Shown in pieces: positions 1 through 12,042 of a stretch of 64,000 nt of DNA. Position numbers and translations under genes: made by a program. The stretch covers positions 124,001 through 188,000 of the forward strand of contig JBBPBK010000072.1 in assembly GCA_039720395.1 (NCBI GenBank), read 5' to 3'. Source of the stretch: Liquidambar formosana. Taxonomy: Eukaryota > Streptophyta > Magnoliopsida > Saxifragales > Altingiaceae. Within the stretch, counting starts at the first letter, position 1. Every line of letters begins with the position of its first letter. The notes beneath the pieces are model-generated. The model worked only from the letters and a program-made list of their open reading frames with translations, did no database searches and had not been told where the DNA came from.

Positions 1-879
1 AAACCCTTTTAATTGAAATTAAATGGTCACGGTCATCTACTCAGCCCTAGGATTTGTAATTAAACGATTGGATCCATAAGATGGTAAATTCTTGAGATTT
101 GATGGCTTGAATGGAACATCGGAGATAAATTTATTGAAAGAGCTAAAATTGAAGATAACTAATTTGGTCATTGAAGGACCATTTTAGTCTTTTTTATAGA
201 CAGGGGGTAAGGCGAGATGAACCAAAGGCTAGGTTTTAAGAAGTTGTAGGCATGGGCAAAGTTAGGAATTGATTCTCATAATCTTGATTGGTACTTTATC
301 CTAATTCGAAAAAATCAAAGAACCTTTAATTCAAAAAAAATTTCATGTTATCATTTTGAAGTTAAAAAAAAGTACAAGAATTTATAATCTATTGATAAAA
401 TAGTAAAAAAGAAAAAAAAAATAGAAAGAGAGAGAGATTGAGGAAATGAGTGATTGGGGTGGGGATTAGGGATTTTATATATAAGAGAAAAAAAAAAATT
501 TTTAAAAATGAGATGAGTGGGAAAGAATAATGAAAGGGTTAAAAAAAATTAAGAGGTGGTAAATATAGAATGTCAAAATACTTATTTGATAAAATCGAAA
601 AAAAAAAAATGGTTTTCAAGTGAGGCAAGTGCCCCACCTGGTCTTTCACTAGCTTCGCCCATGGTTGTAGGATATGCCAATGGCTTGTAGGTTGAATAAC
701 ATGTTTACACCGTTTATGGGAAAGGGTTTGCGAAAGATTGTGGTTTCAACTTTTCTCGGATGTGTATGTAACTAAAGGAGGGGGTGTTACGAGAAAAGGG
801 ATGGACTACCTTGTTGCCTAGCTTAAGGGCCCATTAAACTCTCTTTTGGATTTTTTTTTTTTAAAAAAAAAGTTAAAAC

Positions 880-910
<31 letters not shown>

Positions 911-1339
911 GAAAAATTATGAGATATAGAGCATAATTGGTCTAAGGCGTGTGATCAATTTCCTCACATAGATCAAACCCTCCTATGAGAATTTTTAGTA
1001 TACTGCATAAGCATCCAAAGCCTTCCCCAAGATTAACATTTCCTTAATTTGGTGCTATCTATGATTATTTTTAAAGTTTCCTTTCAATATGAATCTCATT
1101 TGAATCTTTACAGCTGGGGCCTTATAATCCATCTCTTAGTGTTTACTTATTAAAATTTTGTGCGGGTTATTATGTTCAAGAAATAGTCACATATGATAAC
1201 GAGTCTTGGCTTGAGGGGAGAATGGGGCATCCTGATCACAAAGGACTCTCAACATTGGGCTCAAGAGAGTTGGGTTTCAATTCTCTCCAAATGGAATCTG
1301 TTGGGCTTTATTTAAGAGACTAATTGAGTCTGATCATTT
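1..1339. other. AT-rich intergenic DNA, no gene seen
   Basis: No reading frame or RNA gene is supportable here. The stretch is AT-rich, with poly(A)/poly(T) runs near 850-906 and a short GA-rich run near 425-440. Confidence 0.6.
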
Positions 1340-1348
1340 AAATGGAAA

Positions 1349-2296
1349 GGGAGCGGCTATTGCAACCCCCAAAGGTATACGTTCCCAACCACCCCAAAGG
1401 TCTACGTTCCCAACCAACCACCCCCCCCCCCCCCCCCCCCCCCCAAAAAAAATATATATATACCCACCCTCTCAAAAACTAAAATACCCCTCCTTCTAAA
1501 TAAACCTTAACCCTTCTCACCCACCGCACTCCCCCACACAACAGCCCCAATCTGGAAGGGCGAAGGCAACGGCAAGGAAGGGCGACGGTGATGGTGAGCA
1601 CGAGCACCCCTTCTTCCTCTTCTCCTCCCTTTTTCCCCTTTTTTTTTTTTTTTTTTTTTTTTCTACTAGTCAGATTTGTGCAAGGGAGGTTTTTTTTTTT
1701 CAAAACCTCCATTTTTTCCGACAAGGGAGGTTCTTCCTCTTTTTTTTTTTTTTTTCGTCCCTCTGCAAGTCAGATTTGAGTTTTCCAGCGAAGGAGGGTT
1801 TTTTTTTTTTTCAAAACCTCCATTTTTTCCGATGACGGGAAGGAAGAGAAAGAAAAGGAAAGAAAAAAAAGAGGTTGCTGACGGGAGGGAAGAGGAGAAG
1901 AAAAGGAAAAGAAAAGGAAAGAAGGAAAAAAAAAAAAAAAAAAAAAAAAAGAAGAAGAGAAGAAGAGGGAAGAGGAGGAAGAGGAAGAAGAGGGTTCCGA
2001 CGGGAAGGAGGGCTGCCAACGAGAGAGGGGTGCGGGAGAGGGGTTCTGGGAAGGAAAAAAAAAAAAAAAGGGAAGAAGAAGGAAGAAGAGGGCTGCCGAT
2101 CACGGAGGGGAGGGCTGCCGTTGCTGTTGCCTCGCCATCGCTGGTGGTGTGGGGTGCTGGAGAGAATTTTTGGACTTGTGGGAGAGGGGATGGGTGGGGG
2201 GTATTTAAGCCCTTTTGATAATTTTGTATAATAATTTTTTTAATTAAAAAATATGAGGGGCAACTTATCAGTTTGGGGGTTGCAAAAGCCGTTCCC
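1349..2296. mobile_element. Non-autonomous Mutator-like element (MULE)
   Basis: The ends are inverted repeats: GGGAGCGGCTATTGCAACCC on the left and the complement of GGGAACGGCTTTTGCAACCC on the right. The flanks are 9-bp near-duplicates, aaatggaaa (1340-1348) and aaatagaaa (2297-2305), 8 of 9 matching. A 9-bp duplication is typical of Mutator-type insertion. The interior has no transposase. It is made of long runs of T, then A and G, with GGAAGAAGAGG-like triplets, plus a ~100-bp internal duplication around 1670-1730 and 1770-1835 (a 'cagattt...ggaggttttt...aaaacctccattttttccga' pattern, shown here only as its ends). Long open frames inside are low-complexity Lys/Arg/Glu or Phe/Ser strings and are not credible proteins. 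It could be a Pack-MULE carrying a captured CT-rich 5' leader. Confidence 0.7.
1421..1452. repeat. Compound C(24)A(8) homopolymer tract
   Basis: A run of 24 C is followed directly by 8 A, just inside the left end of the Mutator-like element. Similar C-then-A junctions occur at 5443-5469, at 37626-37660 and, on the other strand, at 39258-39295. Confidence 0.9.
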
Positions 2297-2305
2297 AAAT
2301 AGAAA

Positions 2306-3491
2306 TTGAGCTTCGCAAGCCAGTGCCAATAGCATACCTCAAGGTCTGCAAGATGTAGGCCTACTAGCCCACTGCCCACCTAACACCTCACTGGGCCTGG
2401 GAATCCAATAGTATGGCTTTGATCCTGCAAGGTGCAAGCTTGCAAGTCGCCTTCCATTTTAGGGTTTCAAATGTTGTATGCCTGGCCAACACCTTTGAAT
2501 TAAAAAAAAGGTTGGTTCTAGCATGGCAGTCAAATCTTGACCACACAAAATAATATTGAAGGTAAAAGAAAATTTACCTTTTTACATTTAAGTGGTCATG
2601 ATTTGACTGTCATAAAGAAGTTATGACAGTTAAATGAGAGTCTGTCATAAAATTTACATTTTTTCATTTAAAAACAATGGCAGTCTATGATATAAGATTT
2701 TTTTTTCCTTAAAAAAGATAAAGAAAATGATGACCATCATTTTTGAATATGTCAAGATGCAATTGTTACCTTAATGCTGGCGTTGGGGGTGACCCAGGCC
2801 ACCTCCGCGTAGTCGGGGAGGCTCTATTCTAACTACCAAACTAAAACCATTTAAGCCATCCAAATTCCCAAATGAGACGGGCTTTTGAACAAGGGACCTC
2901 TTTGTTGCCACCAAAGCTCTCTATAGGCTCCATAAGCCTTATCTTCAAGTCAGCAGCCGTCAAGCATTTGGGTGTGATATCAATTGGATTAATTCATTCA
3001 TTCATCTCGGCTTCTACCCTCGACGTGGGCATCCATGAAGTCATATATGGATATATGTAGAAGGGGTAGGCATATTTTAGGTACATGTGGAGGTGGAATT
3101 GTATATATGAACACGTAAGCGGAAGCCACGCGCGTGTCATATGTGTAGATTGCTACCATGTCTTGAACCAAACACAAAGTTTTGGACTCGTGTCATATGT
3201 CCATTAAGACACATCGCAATTGACACATTTTGAATTGTTAAACGCCATTTTTTTTCAAACATCCTTTCAACTTACAAGAAGTGAATGTCACATTGTTTAG
3301 TGGATGTAGCACTACTCATCACTAGGTTGATAACTTATAGAAAATTAATTTGGAAAATGAATGCATAACAAATGGATAAATTCCATAGAAAAATGTAAAA
3401 TGATAGATTTTAATTGCCTTAGCTTTGACGATTTCATCAACTATAATTTGCGAGCATTATGGTCAACCAAAGAAAATTTACTAGCATACAC

Positions 3492-3528
<37 letters not shown>

Positions 3529-4560
3529 TAATGAAGGATAACAACAAATCAATCAACTAGGACCCCACTTCAAGCTCTTTAAAGCTTGCTTAAATGAAAT
3601 TATTTTGGTGAAATGGTAAGGTTATTCATTAATACCTTCTTTTTATTTTTATTTTTTAATTTGAAATAAGGAAGAGAGATATGAAGCAAAACGTATACTG
3701 TTTGTACACATTATGTGGGTGTTCTTAGAATTGATAATTTCTTTGTTTTAGGGCATGCGTGCATAAGGAAACGTATAGCAAAAAATTCAAAGGAGAAGAG
3801 CAAGTGGATAAACCCTGGAACATTCCTTGGCCGGGCATCAGCTGACACCCACGTAATTGGGGACGTGCACGATTGCGTGTCCCGGTTTAGGATTAGCTAC
3901 TGTTTGGGCTAGCTTGAATCTAGTGTGGAATTAGGTGCATTGAGCACGCTTTGAAGTAAATACCTAGCCACGTTAATCAGAGATTCAGAGCTTGGCTAGT
4001 GGAGGATAAGTTACCCGCAAATCTTAATTAGTTGAGTTGGCCTGGAGCCTTGGAATGTACGTACCTAAAAGTATGGTTGAAGGTACCAAAATTTTTTTTT
4101 TAAAAAAAAATGTTAGATTTAACAAAAGGAAAAGGGAAAAAAGTAAATAAGTTAGGCCCTAGTAAAATTTGAGAAAGGCGACTGGTTTGAATGACTGAGT
4201 AACATTACCATCATGGATAAGGTTGTAGGATCAACTCTAGTAAGAAGCATCATATTTTGGGGTTTGAAGAGGAGAGGACTACATTATTATTAATTATTAT
4301 TTTATTCTTGCCAAGAGAAAAAGGGTAAGAGGGGGCAATCAAAGTGGCTTTCTTACATTAGTATGACCATAATAACTCGGTACTTATTGGGAATCAATGA
4401 TAGGAACGGTCTAAATAGGTCTACAAAGCAGGGGATGGATTGTAAGCGCTCCTTTTCCAGCAAAGACATTAGTGGACATAATCTTAAGAGCTGCCCATTT
4501 CGAGCTGACATCATGACTTACCACCTGCGAAACCATTTAAAAAAAATGTCACTACACCGC
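2306..4560. other. Intergenic DNA with a (CT)n microsatellite
   Basis: I see no supportable gene. A CT microsatellite of about 32 bp lies near 3494-3525. Short frames at 2872-3060 and 3715-3912 resemble no family I know and have no splice or codon context. Confidence 0.5.
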
Positions 4561-4570
4561 CGAGAAGAAT

Positions 4571-4722
4571 TTCCATGTAACTGTGACACGGCCACGTGGT
4601 ATCACGGGCCAATTAGAAGCAAGCAAAATAGGAGTGTGGTCCAAAAAGTACGTTGACACTCCTACTTTGCTTGCTTCTGATTGGCCCGTGATACCACGTG
4701 GCCGTGTCACAGTTACATGGAA
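4571..4722. repeat. Near-perfect long inverted repeat (hairpin)
   Basis: The arm 4571-4637 and the arm 4656-4722 are reverse complements over 67 bp with two mismatches, separated by an 18-bp loop (4638-4655). One mismatch would be a G:U pair in the plus-strand RNA. Each arm contains CCACGTGG, which includes the G-box core. No transposase and no clear target duplication are visible. It could be a very young foldback MITE or a small-RNA-producing hairpin; the sequence alone does not decide. Confidence 0.9.
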
Positions 4723-5324
4723 GTTTTTCTCCTAGACCGCCACCCCCAATGGTGCACCTTCCGTCCCAAATTGGAAAAATTATTCTGCATGACTGGCACA
4801 CCACGTGGCATAAGCGATATGGTGTGCCGGTCCAATAATATGTTGACATTTATGCGTGACCCACTTATCAACTACACATCAGCAGATGCCCTCCTAACAG
4901 AGTTTCACACCGTAAACAGAATCATCCCCAAATATTTAAAAATATTATTTGAAATCACGCCCCCAAATTGGATCTCTCTCTTATTACGTGTTCTCTTTAT
5001 CGTTGCTGCTTCTCTTTACCCTTCTCTGCTATGGAAGAACACCCACGAAAACCATCATCATTCAAATGGAAATAGAGAAAACGTTTGGAAATTGAGAAAG
5101 TAAAAAAAAAAAAAATTGTTAAGTAACAAATATTTTGAGACTTCCAAAAATAAAAATTGTTATCAAACAAAGTGAAACAAAAGGAGTAAAATGATAAAAT
5201 TGGAAAGTTAAAATATATGAGTGACATGATAATGATAATACATTAAATATATCACCTTAATATGCGTGTTTAGTGGCTTAAATAATTTAGGATGGAGGGA
5301 GTTCTACCATTATTATTTGTAATA

Positions 5325-5905
5325 TTTGTTTTTAGAAATTTTTATTTCGTTGTTTTTTATTTTTCCAATTATTTTTATGAATGTTTCCTATTCCAAATTT
5401 TTGGTAATTTGAAAGAAGGTGATGATTGAAAAGTTGACCCTTCCCCCCCCCCCCCCAAAAAAAAAAAAAGGATGACCGTTTTAATAAAAGGTCAGTCATT
5501 TTTAATGGTCATCTATCAATGTTTTTTTTTCTTTTATTTTTTTAATTTTTTAATTTAATAAATTAGTTTATATTTAGAAAATTCACATAAAGTGGGATTT
5601 TTTTTTTTTTAAAAAAAAATTTATCAATTTTGTTAATTTCCATTTTCACCTTTTCGGATGTCCCTTGTTCTACAAGTTCTACAGTTAGTTTTTATTTTTA
5701 TTTTTTTGGGGGTGGAAAAGTCTTGGGTTAATTTATCTATATCTATATTAATCTATACTATTATAAAGGGAATAGAAGTTTTGGTCTATACACATTTTCT
5801 TTTTAGAATTGCCTTCGGAGGAAAAAGTACTCATCATTGTCTCACTACCCCAAAAAGATGCACCCTCCCACGAGAGTGTGATGACCCTGGGCAAAAAATG
5901 GTTGA
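5325..5905 (+). repeat. Dispersed repeat, copy 1 (unknown class)
   Basis: This stretch is related to two other pieces of the window. Its first half resembles 18750-19005, including the shared 'gtttcctattccaaattt' and 'ccttgttctaca'. Its last ~100 bp, around 'cactaccccaaaaa..tgcaccctccca', resembles 20805-20905. No coding capacity or terminal structure is visible. The other locus looks like one copy split by later insertions. The short frame 5658-5924 lies within it and is not a credible gene. Confidence 0.55.
5443..5469. repeat. Compound C(14)A(13) homopolymer tract
   Basis: Fourteen C are followed directly by thirteen A, inside the dispersed repeat. Same C-to-A order as the tract at 1421-1452. 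Confidence 0.9.
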
Positions 5906-5929
5906 GTGGATATTGATTAGTTAATTTAA

Positions 5930-7000
5930 AGTTTATAATTAACTAATGTGGGATTTGATATTTTTCCAAAACACACTCATTAAGGTTACTCTCTTCTCAA
6001 CAAATAATTTGTTACCTCGCTCCTCACTTGATTTAAAAATATTCTAGGGAAACTTTTTAATGCAATAAATTTCTCTAGGAATGAATGGTGTAGGAAAGAG
6101 GTCTTAGTAACTGCACAAGCATACATGCCAATGACAGGTGATATTCATTTCTGTAAGCCTAATCTCTTGTATAGTTGTGCTAGTATATAAAAGCCAGAGC
6201 GATCAGCTTGTTGGTTTTCAATTTTTTTATTTCCAAAATGCCCATATAAAGAACTTATCATGCCTAGGGATAAGAACTGGTGATCTAAGCTTGATATTGA
6301 CTGTACTAATGAACTTGAATCAAAAAGAAAAAAGTTCTTCCAAGATTTAAAAAGCCATCAAATGAAAATTAAGAAAATTGAGTCTTAAACTAAGGTTGTC
6401 TTAAAGTTATATATATATGTATTTTTTTTTATAACAAGGGTGGTTGAGTGATTTGCACTTGGACTAATCCCTCGAGCACATGCAATCCTGTCGTCCCATA
6501 CACACTAGGCAATTTGTGGGCCCTTTGAACCTTAGGGGTAGACCCTAATTAAGGGGATCAAATTCCTTTTTTTAGATTTTGGGCACTCGATTTATGCTTC
6601 CTGAGGCGCATTTCAAGGCTTGCTTGTCATTAGGCTAAATGCTTGGGGTTAAAATAGGGCCCATAATTATGGTAATTTTCACTACAAATTATTTACATGG
6701 ATCTATTTTAGATTAGGATGTAGCATTATATATAAATTATGAACCTACGGGATTATTTGACTTGTCGATTTCATGCATTTCTTGTTTGTCTGCAGTTCGT
6801 TTTTTTTCTATTATCATTTTTTCTTGTGATCTTTGTTTATCTCTAAGTTGTGCTCCATAATTGGATATATAGTTGTGAGGTCCTTAATTCCCTAGATGTA
6901 TTTGATTTGAGAATTAAATCTTTCTTAGTTGAATATCCAAGTGAATAATTTTTGGGATTGTATTATATTTTAGCTACAAATCGGCTTATTAAATGTGTTG
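5930..7000. other. Intergenic DNA, no gene seen
   Basis: No supportable gene. A short stretch near 6430-6540 looks faintly like a tRNA-derived repeat ('gtggttgagtgatttgcac'), but it has no identifiable ends. Confidence 0.4.
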
Positions 7001-7008
7001 TATTCTAG

Positions 7009-7181
7009 GCCCAAGCGAGGATGAGCTTCCATCATCCATCAATTGGAGCAAAGGAGCAGTTGTGACTATAGTAAAAAATCAAATATGTAATGGACCTTGT
7101 TGGGCTTTCGCAGCAGTTGGTGTGGTACAGAGCATATATGTAATAAAAAGGAAGAAACCCTCGCACCTCTCAACACATTAG
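7009..7181 (+). pseudogene. Papain-like cysteine protease exon fragment (C1A, active-site exon)
   Basis: An exon-like segment starts after a splice acceptor (tattctag) and encodes the start of the mature domain of a C1A papain-family protease. It contains LPSSINWSKGA, VKNQ and GPCWAF, so the oxyanion-hole Gln and the nucleophilic Cys are both present. The frame stops at TAG within what should be the segment leading to the next Cys, and a long poly(T) run follows at once. The upstream prodomain and signal exons are not found in order. A second exon-like piece lies ~430 bp downstream. The usual family length is about 340-460 aa, so this is a decayed fragment. Confidence 0.8.
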
Positions 7182-7613
7182 GTTTTTTTTTTTTTTTTTT
7201 TTTTTTGGCCAAGCAACGAGGTGTTTGAACTATTAGAGCCCAACTAATCCCTGCTCTCCATGCGGGGCCACCACTGCATGAGGTCGTTTAATGCCCAAGT
7301 TAAGAAAGATTGGTTAGTTTTGAATTCAGGATGTACGAGTTACTCATCCCTTTGCCGTCAGGTCAACTCTCGTTGGTTCTCAACACAATGGTTAATCTGT
7401 GATTTTCGTAATTTTGGCATGAACAGTGTATCCCTAAGAAACTTCATTCATATACATCAAAAACCATGGGATCACAACGGAATAAAATTATTCATATAGA
7501 CATAGAAAACAAGTTTGTCAAGGTTTAAAACTAAACTCATTACCCCTCCCAAATAAAACAATATATAATATATTTTTGCGACTGCCCTTTAATATATTTG
7601 TTTTCTCTTTCAG

Positions 7614-7734
7614 TTTAGACGTGTACTATGATGGTTTCGGTTACGTGCGATCCCGCTGTGAAATTTCATTAATAAAGGCGGTTGCAAAACAAACAGTGGT
7701 AGATCGACAATGTCGGGAGATTGTGATTATTTGA
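7614..7734 (+). pseudogene. Papain-like cysteine protease, second exon fragment
   Basis: After a pyrimidine-rich acceptor (tctctttcag) the frame reads DVYYDGFGYV and then SLIKAVAKQ. The second motif resembles the helix of papain-family proteases that precedes the catalytic His region. The frame then diverges and stops at 7732-7734. No catalytic His or Asn segment follows. Position and strand agree with the fragment at 7009-7181, so both probably come from one broken gene. The match is short, so confidence is moderate. Confidence 0.5.
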
Positions 7735-8039
7735 ACACAAGAACAATTGTGATTGCAACGGTAGAGAGTAGTGGATTGAGATAGTGAGACTCCTAGTCAC
7801 TTGCAAGGTATAGTACTATGCTATTTTTGTGGCACTTGACACATATATTGTCAGTTAGGCATACATGTGTTACCCCTCAAGGATTTCCCATTATGTATGA
7901 GACAATGAAATGCATAAACAACTTTGTAAGTTTGAATGTCCGTCTTTAGCCTGGCAGTTCAATTCATTTAAGGTTGAATTTGTTTTATTTGTATGAACCA
8001 AAAATAATCATAATAATAATCGTTTTTTCGTAAGCAAAT

Positions 8040-8515
8040 TATTTCAATAATATCCGATTAACTTAAAATTTGGCGTGCATGATGTGCATGACGAGAATAT
8101 GTAATCCAACGGTTGGATTGACGAAATATGATTTTTATAAGATGATATTGATGGTTGTAAGTGTAAAAAATTTTACACCAGATGTCGATGGAACCCTCCC
8201 CGATTCCGCCAATCCAACCGTTGGATTTTATATTATTGTCATGCATGCCAGCTTTTAAGTTAATTGGAAATTAAGAGCTATATCATTCATAAAGTGTTTG
8301 AAATTAAAATTTTATTTATTAAAAGAAATGTAAATTTACGGATCAAATATTTCTCAATATCTGATCAACTTGAAATTTGGATGCATGATGTGCAAGATAA
8401 TAATATGTAATCCAATGGTTAGATTGGCGAAATATGATTTTTATAAAAAGATATTAACATGTGTAAGTGTAAAAAATTTTATACCAGATATCAACAGAAC
8501 CCTCCCATATATATA
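8040..8515. mobile_element. Foldback MITE cluster, family F (one full and one partial copy)
   Basis: A half copy (about 8040-8180) and a full foldback (about 8205-8515) share 'aatccaacggttggatt'-type arms, 'ttttacacca' ends and a central inverted motif, 'gcatgatgtgca' against 'tgcatgcca'. The full copy folds on itself around the TAAAATTTTATTTA centre near 8310. Diverged relatives lie at 19261-19660 and 24979-25350. There is no coding capacity. Confidence 0.6.
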
Positions 8516-8923
8516 TATATAGATGGCATGATTTCCAAGAAATCTTCTACACAAATATCTTTTGTTTGTTCGAAGACCCTAATGGGCCCTGCGTTACACA
8601 TCAGACTCATTTTTCCTTCCCATAACCCTTAAGCGAACATAGATATCAACGTACTTTTATGTGCTTGAGAGGACAAACCCAACTAGTAGTTCATCCCAAG
8701 AGTGAATGGCAAGTCAAAGACAGGACATTGTGCTTCTTGAGCCATTAGTCATAGAAATCACTGGTCCACCTTTTGGAGTTAATCAAAATACAGGAGCCAG
8801 TTACAAGTCACTAACAACCTTTTGGTGGACGAAGCAATACTCATCTATTCAAGGCTTCAAGCCATCTCGTTTGGGCCAACTTGGGTCAAGTTTTGATTAA
8901 AATTTAACACATCTTTCTCATTA

Positions 8924-9164
8924 CTGCCTCTGTTTCATATTAATCGCTTTCTTTTTCAATTTGCGCCGTTTCAAAATTATTGTCCTAGTTAAAAAATAGG
9001 TACTAATGATATGATATACACAAAACAAACTCAATTAATGATGGTATTTTGCTTTAGGGCAAAATTAAATTGTTAAATTATAAAAGTTGTTGTGAATGGA
9101 TTTAAGAGGGATTCCAAAAAAAATGTATTTTTTCAAACATGACAATCAATGTGAAATGGAGTAG
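8924..9164. mobile_element. Stowaway-like MITE
   Basis: The left end CTGCCTCTGTTTCATATTAAT and the right end (complement CTACTCCATTTCACATTGAT) form imperfect inverted repeats flanked by TA on both sides. A TA duplication and 'CTCCNTTTCA' ends fit Stowaway/Tc1-mariner MITEs. About 240 bp, no ORF. Confidence 0.55.
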
Positions 9165-9835
9165 TACAATTTTTATTTCATTTTATTGCTTTTGATACCA
9201 TGTTAGCCACTATTGCACACAATGGTACAAAGTTTTTCATAGCGATAAGAGAGTGACCTCTCTGCCTACTTGATTCTTGGCCTTTTCCCTCTCTGTTATC
9301 AGTTATTGATAAATGATGATATAGACACAAGGAATGGACCCGAACCTTGGCCACCCATCCTTACATTTTTCGGGTGGTCGACACTAGACACCCACTTGCA
9401 GCCCGGTCAATTTGTCGATCAGATAAATAACGGAAGGGAAAGGGCCACCCATCATTTTCCTCCTTAGATTTTTTGGATGCTCAACTCCCATTTGCAACTT
9501 GTCAACAAATTTTTCCTTTTCTTTTTTAAAGAAAAAATTACAGTTTCGCTTTCTAAATTTTGTTCTAAAACCACTTTTCACCCTTCATATTTAGAATCGG
9601 ACAAATAACCTCATGAAGTTTTGAATTTTATCACTTTCCGCCCTTTTGTCAGCCAACCATGAAATTTTTGACGGAATTAAGCCAATTTTCAATTGTTGTA
9701 TACAGAATGGACCAGCCAGCTCATAAATGATTCTTAAGTTCAAAGATAGAACCCCACCAGACTAGATTGATCAACTCATCAAGGATTTCACCAAAACTTT
9801 TCAATCTCATTCCATCCAAAATGATTTTCCACTGC

Positions 9836-9866
<31 letters not shown>

Positions 9867-10377
9867 ATTTGTTGATTGGACGACCCAGATCAATGGTATA
9901 TTGGTGTGCCAGTGTGACCCATTTCCCTACTAATTGAGCTTGGAATAGGATGCGTAGCCAATTAGCCCTATAAAATTGAACTACATTGTGAACTGATACT
10001 CTTGCTTGTTTGGTTGTTTTGTGAACTAGATTCTTTCGACTTTGATTACTATGTGTTATGAAAGCTTCAATGTTGACTCATTTATTTATTTATTTATTCT
10101 GTACGGGTGTGTGCTTGTATGTCTGTGTGAGAGAGCAAGCAATTATCTTGTGCTTGATGTTTTATACTATGAACGAAAATGCTAAGTTTATCAGTTTTGT
10201 TTACGGCCAATATACGTGTTCATGGGATGGTTGTACTTAAGGTTAAATGAGGACCCCTAGTCCAAATTAAAATAGAGCCCCAAACCAAATCTAAAATTCA
10301 AAAGAGCCAACTCAAATTAAGCTCAAAACACAAAATAAATAAACAAAAAAAATGTAAATAAATAGATAAAAACCTAA
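9165..10377. other. Intergenic DNA with a (CT)n microsatellite
   Basis: A CT microsatellite lies at about 9839-9867. A segment near 9535-9690 resembles one end of a Mutator-type element ('attacagtttcgctttctaaa'), but no partner end was found. No gene is supported. Confidence 0.4.
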
Positions 10378-10753
10378 GAATGTGTTTGGGTGAGAAATTT
10401 TGAGACAAAATTACCTTTAAAATGGAATTTCTCAAATTCTTTGAAGCAAATTTTATGTTTGGTTAGTTAAAGTAGGAATTTCAAAAGTTCTAGACATAAT
10501 TTTAATTTTGACATTTGGGAGGTCAAATTTTGTTTGGAAATTTCATCAATTTAGGTTCAATTCACCAAATTTCACCTTTTAAATAAAGAAATTGCAAATT
10601 TCTAATTCAAAATTCTAACATTTAAAAAGTTCAGCCAAACAGGGAACTTTATATTCTAATTACAAATTCTAAACTTTTAAAATCCAATCATTTTAAAATT
10701 CTCATGTTTTTTTTTTTTTTTTTTTTTTCCAAATTCCTCACTCAAACACAGCT
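10378..10753. mobile_element. Tourist-like MITE (PIF/Harbinger type)
   Basis: The ends GAATGTGTTTGGGTGAGAAA and (complement) AGCTGTGTTTGAGTGAGGAA are inverted repeats flanked by TAA on both sides, as expected for PIF/Harbinger-type insertions. Interior segments such as 'aaatttcttt..gaaattt' are repeated in both orientations. No transposase. Confidence 0.55.
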
Positions 10754-10850
10754 TAACATGACAATCTGGTATCTAAATCCTCTCTATCACAATTCACACT
10801 CACATCTCTCTCATTCACTCTTTGATCTCTCATCTCTTTCACGGAGTCAC

Positions 10851-10969
<119 letters not shown>

Positions 10970-10984
10970 AGACACCAATGGATA

Positions 10985-11793
10985 ACAGAATGCATGACTA
11001 GCCATTTTGCAACCAATCCAATATGTTTCATTGTTTGTGCATTAGGTATGTGTATGGGGTGAAGTTTGTGACGTGGGTTTTGTTTCATTGTTTGCTTTTT
11101 TGATACTTATGTTTTAAGAAGCGAAAGATTCTCCGTTCCCTCTTAGGATCAAATACAAGTCAAATTTATCTTTGACGTTAATTGATATAGTATGTGGAGT
11201 TACTTTACCCGCGTCTTAGAATTTGTTATGGTGAAAGTTTGGATAACCTTACTGGATAAACCATCATCATTTGGTTGGTATGGAACTAATTCTAGATGGA
11301 AATTTCTAGATAGAAATAGGTTCAGACTTTTCAAACATTTTAAGATGCCTATTCCTTTTTCCATCTTTATTTTTTATTTTTTTATTTTTTTGAGGGAAAA
11401 GTGGTGGCAGAACAGAACAGACCCACAAAAAAGCATCCAACAAAAGAACAGACGCATCATGTGATAGCAATCGTTGGGAGTCTGTTTGTGGGGTATATAC
11501 GGCTGGCACACAAATAATTTTCGTGCCAGACATTGCCCAACAAGGTTCACAATTTATCATCAAAATTACACTACGGATAATTTTGAGTATCCTCGTTTGA
11601 TCCCTAAATTTTGGCTTTAAAATCAGAACACATTATAAGCCCAAAAATGAGGAGATGATGAATCAATGAAAAAAATATTGGTAGAGATCTACACTAGAAA
11701 AGAATACATTCATAAATTGAGACAATTAGATAACAACGTGCAGATTTAGACAATTCCAATCAAACAAGCCCATTAGCCTTAAAATAAGTACTA
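10985..11793. other. Intergenic DNA, no gene seen
   Basis: No convincing gene, RNA or element end. Short frames here (e.g. 11192-11464) have no recognisable domains. Confidence 0.4.
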
Positions 11794-11808
11794 AAAGTAG
11801 TACAATCT

Positions 11809-12027
11809 TGATGGGTGGACCAAGTGGTCCTACGGCCTCTTGCCAAGTAAGTGGTCTTGGGTTTAATTTTCACCACTCTCCTTCAATGCCACCCTCATGT
11901 ACTTTATCCTATAATTGCCCGGTGTATATGGGACGGAGGATTGTATGTGCCTGAGAGACTATTTAGGTGCAAAGTATCTGAAACCTCATGATATTTAAGA
12001 AAAATAAAAATAAAAATAGAAAAACTT
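11809..12027 (+). mobile_element. tRNA-derived SINE with target duplication
   Basis: A 219-bp unit starts with a tRNA-like promoter region: 'gtggaccaagtggtcc' resembles an A box and 'cttgggtttaatttt' a decayed B box. It ends in an A-rich tail (aagaaaaataaaaataaaaa). The flanks 11794-11808 (aaagtagtacaatct) and 12028-12042 (aaagtagtacactct) are 15-bp duplicates with one mismatch. Such duplications with an A-rich tail are characteristic of target-primed retrotransposition. The family name is unknown. Confidence 0.65.
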
Positions 12028-12042
12028 AAAGTAGTACACTCT

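Noticed and set aside
1479..2379. Several overlapping open frames on both strands (up to 237 codons)
   Set aside because: Pure low-complexity Lys/Arg/Glu or Phe/Ser/Leu strings from purine/pyrimidine tracts inside a transposon; no domain, no codon signature.
8706..8900. 64-codon frame starting MASQRQDIVLLEP
   Set aside because: No recognisable family, no splice or promoter context.
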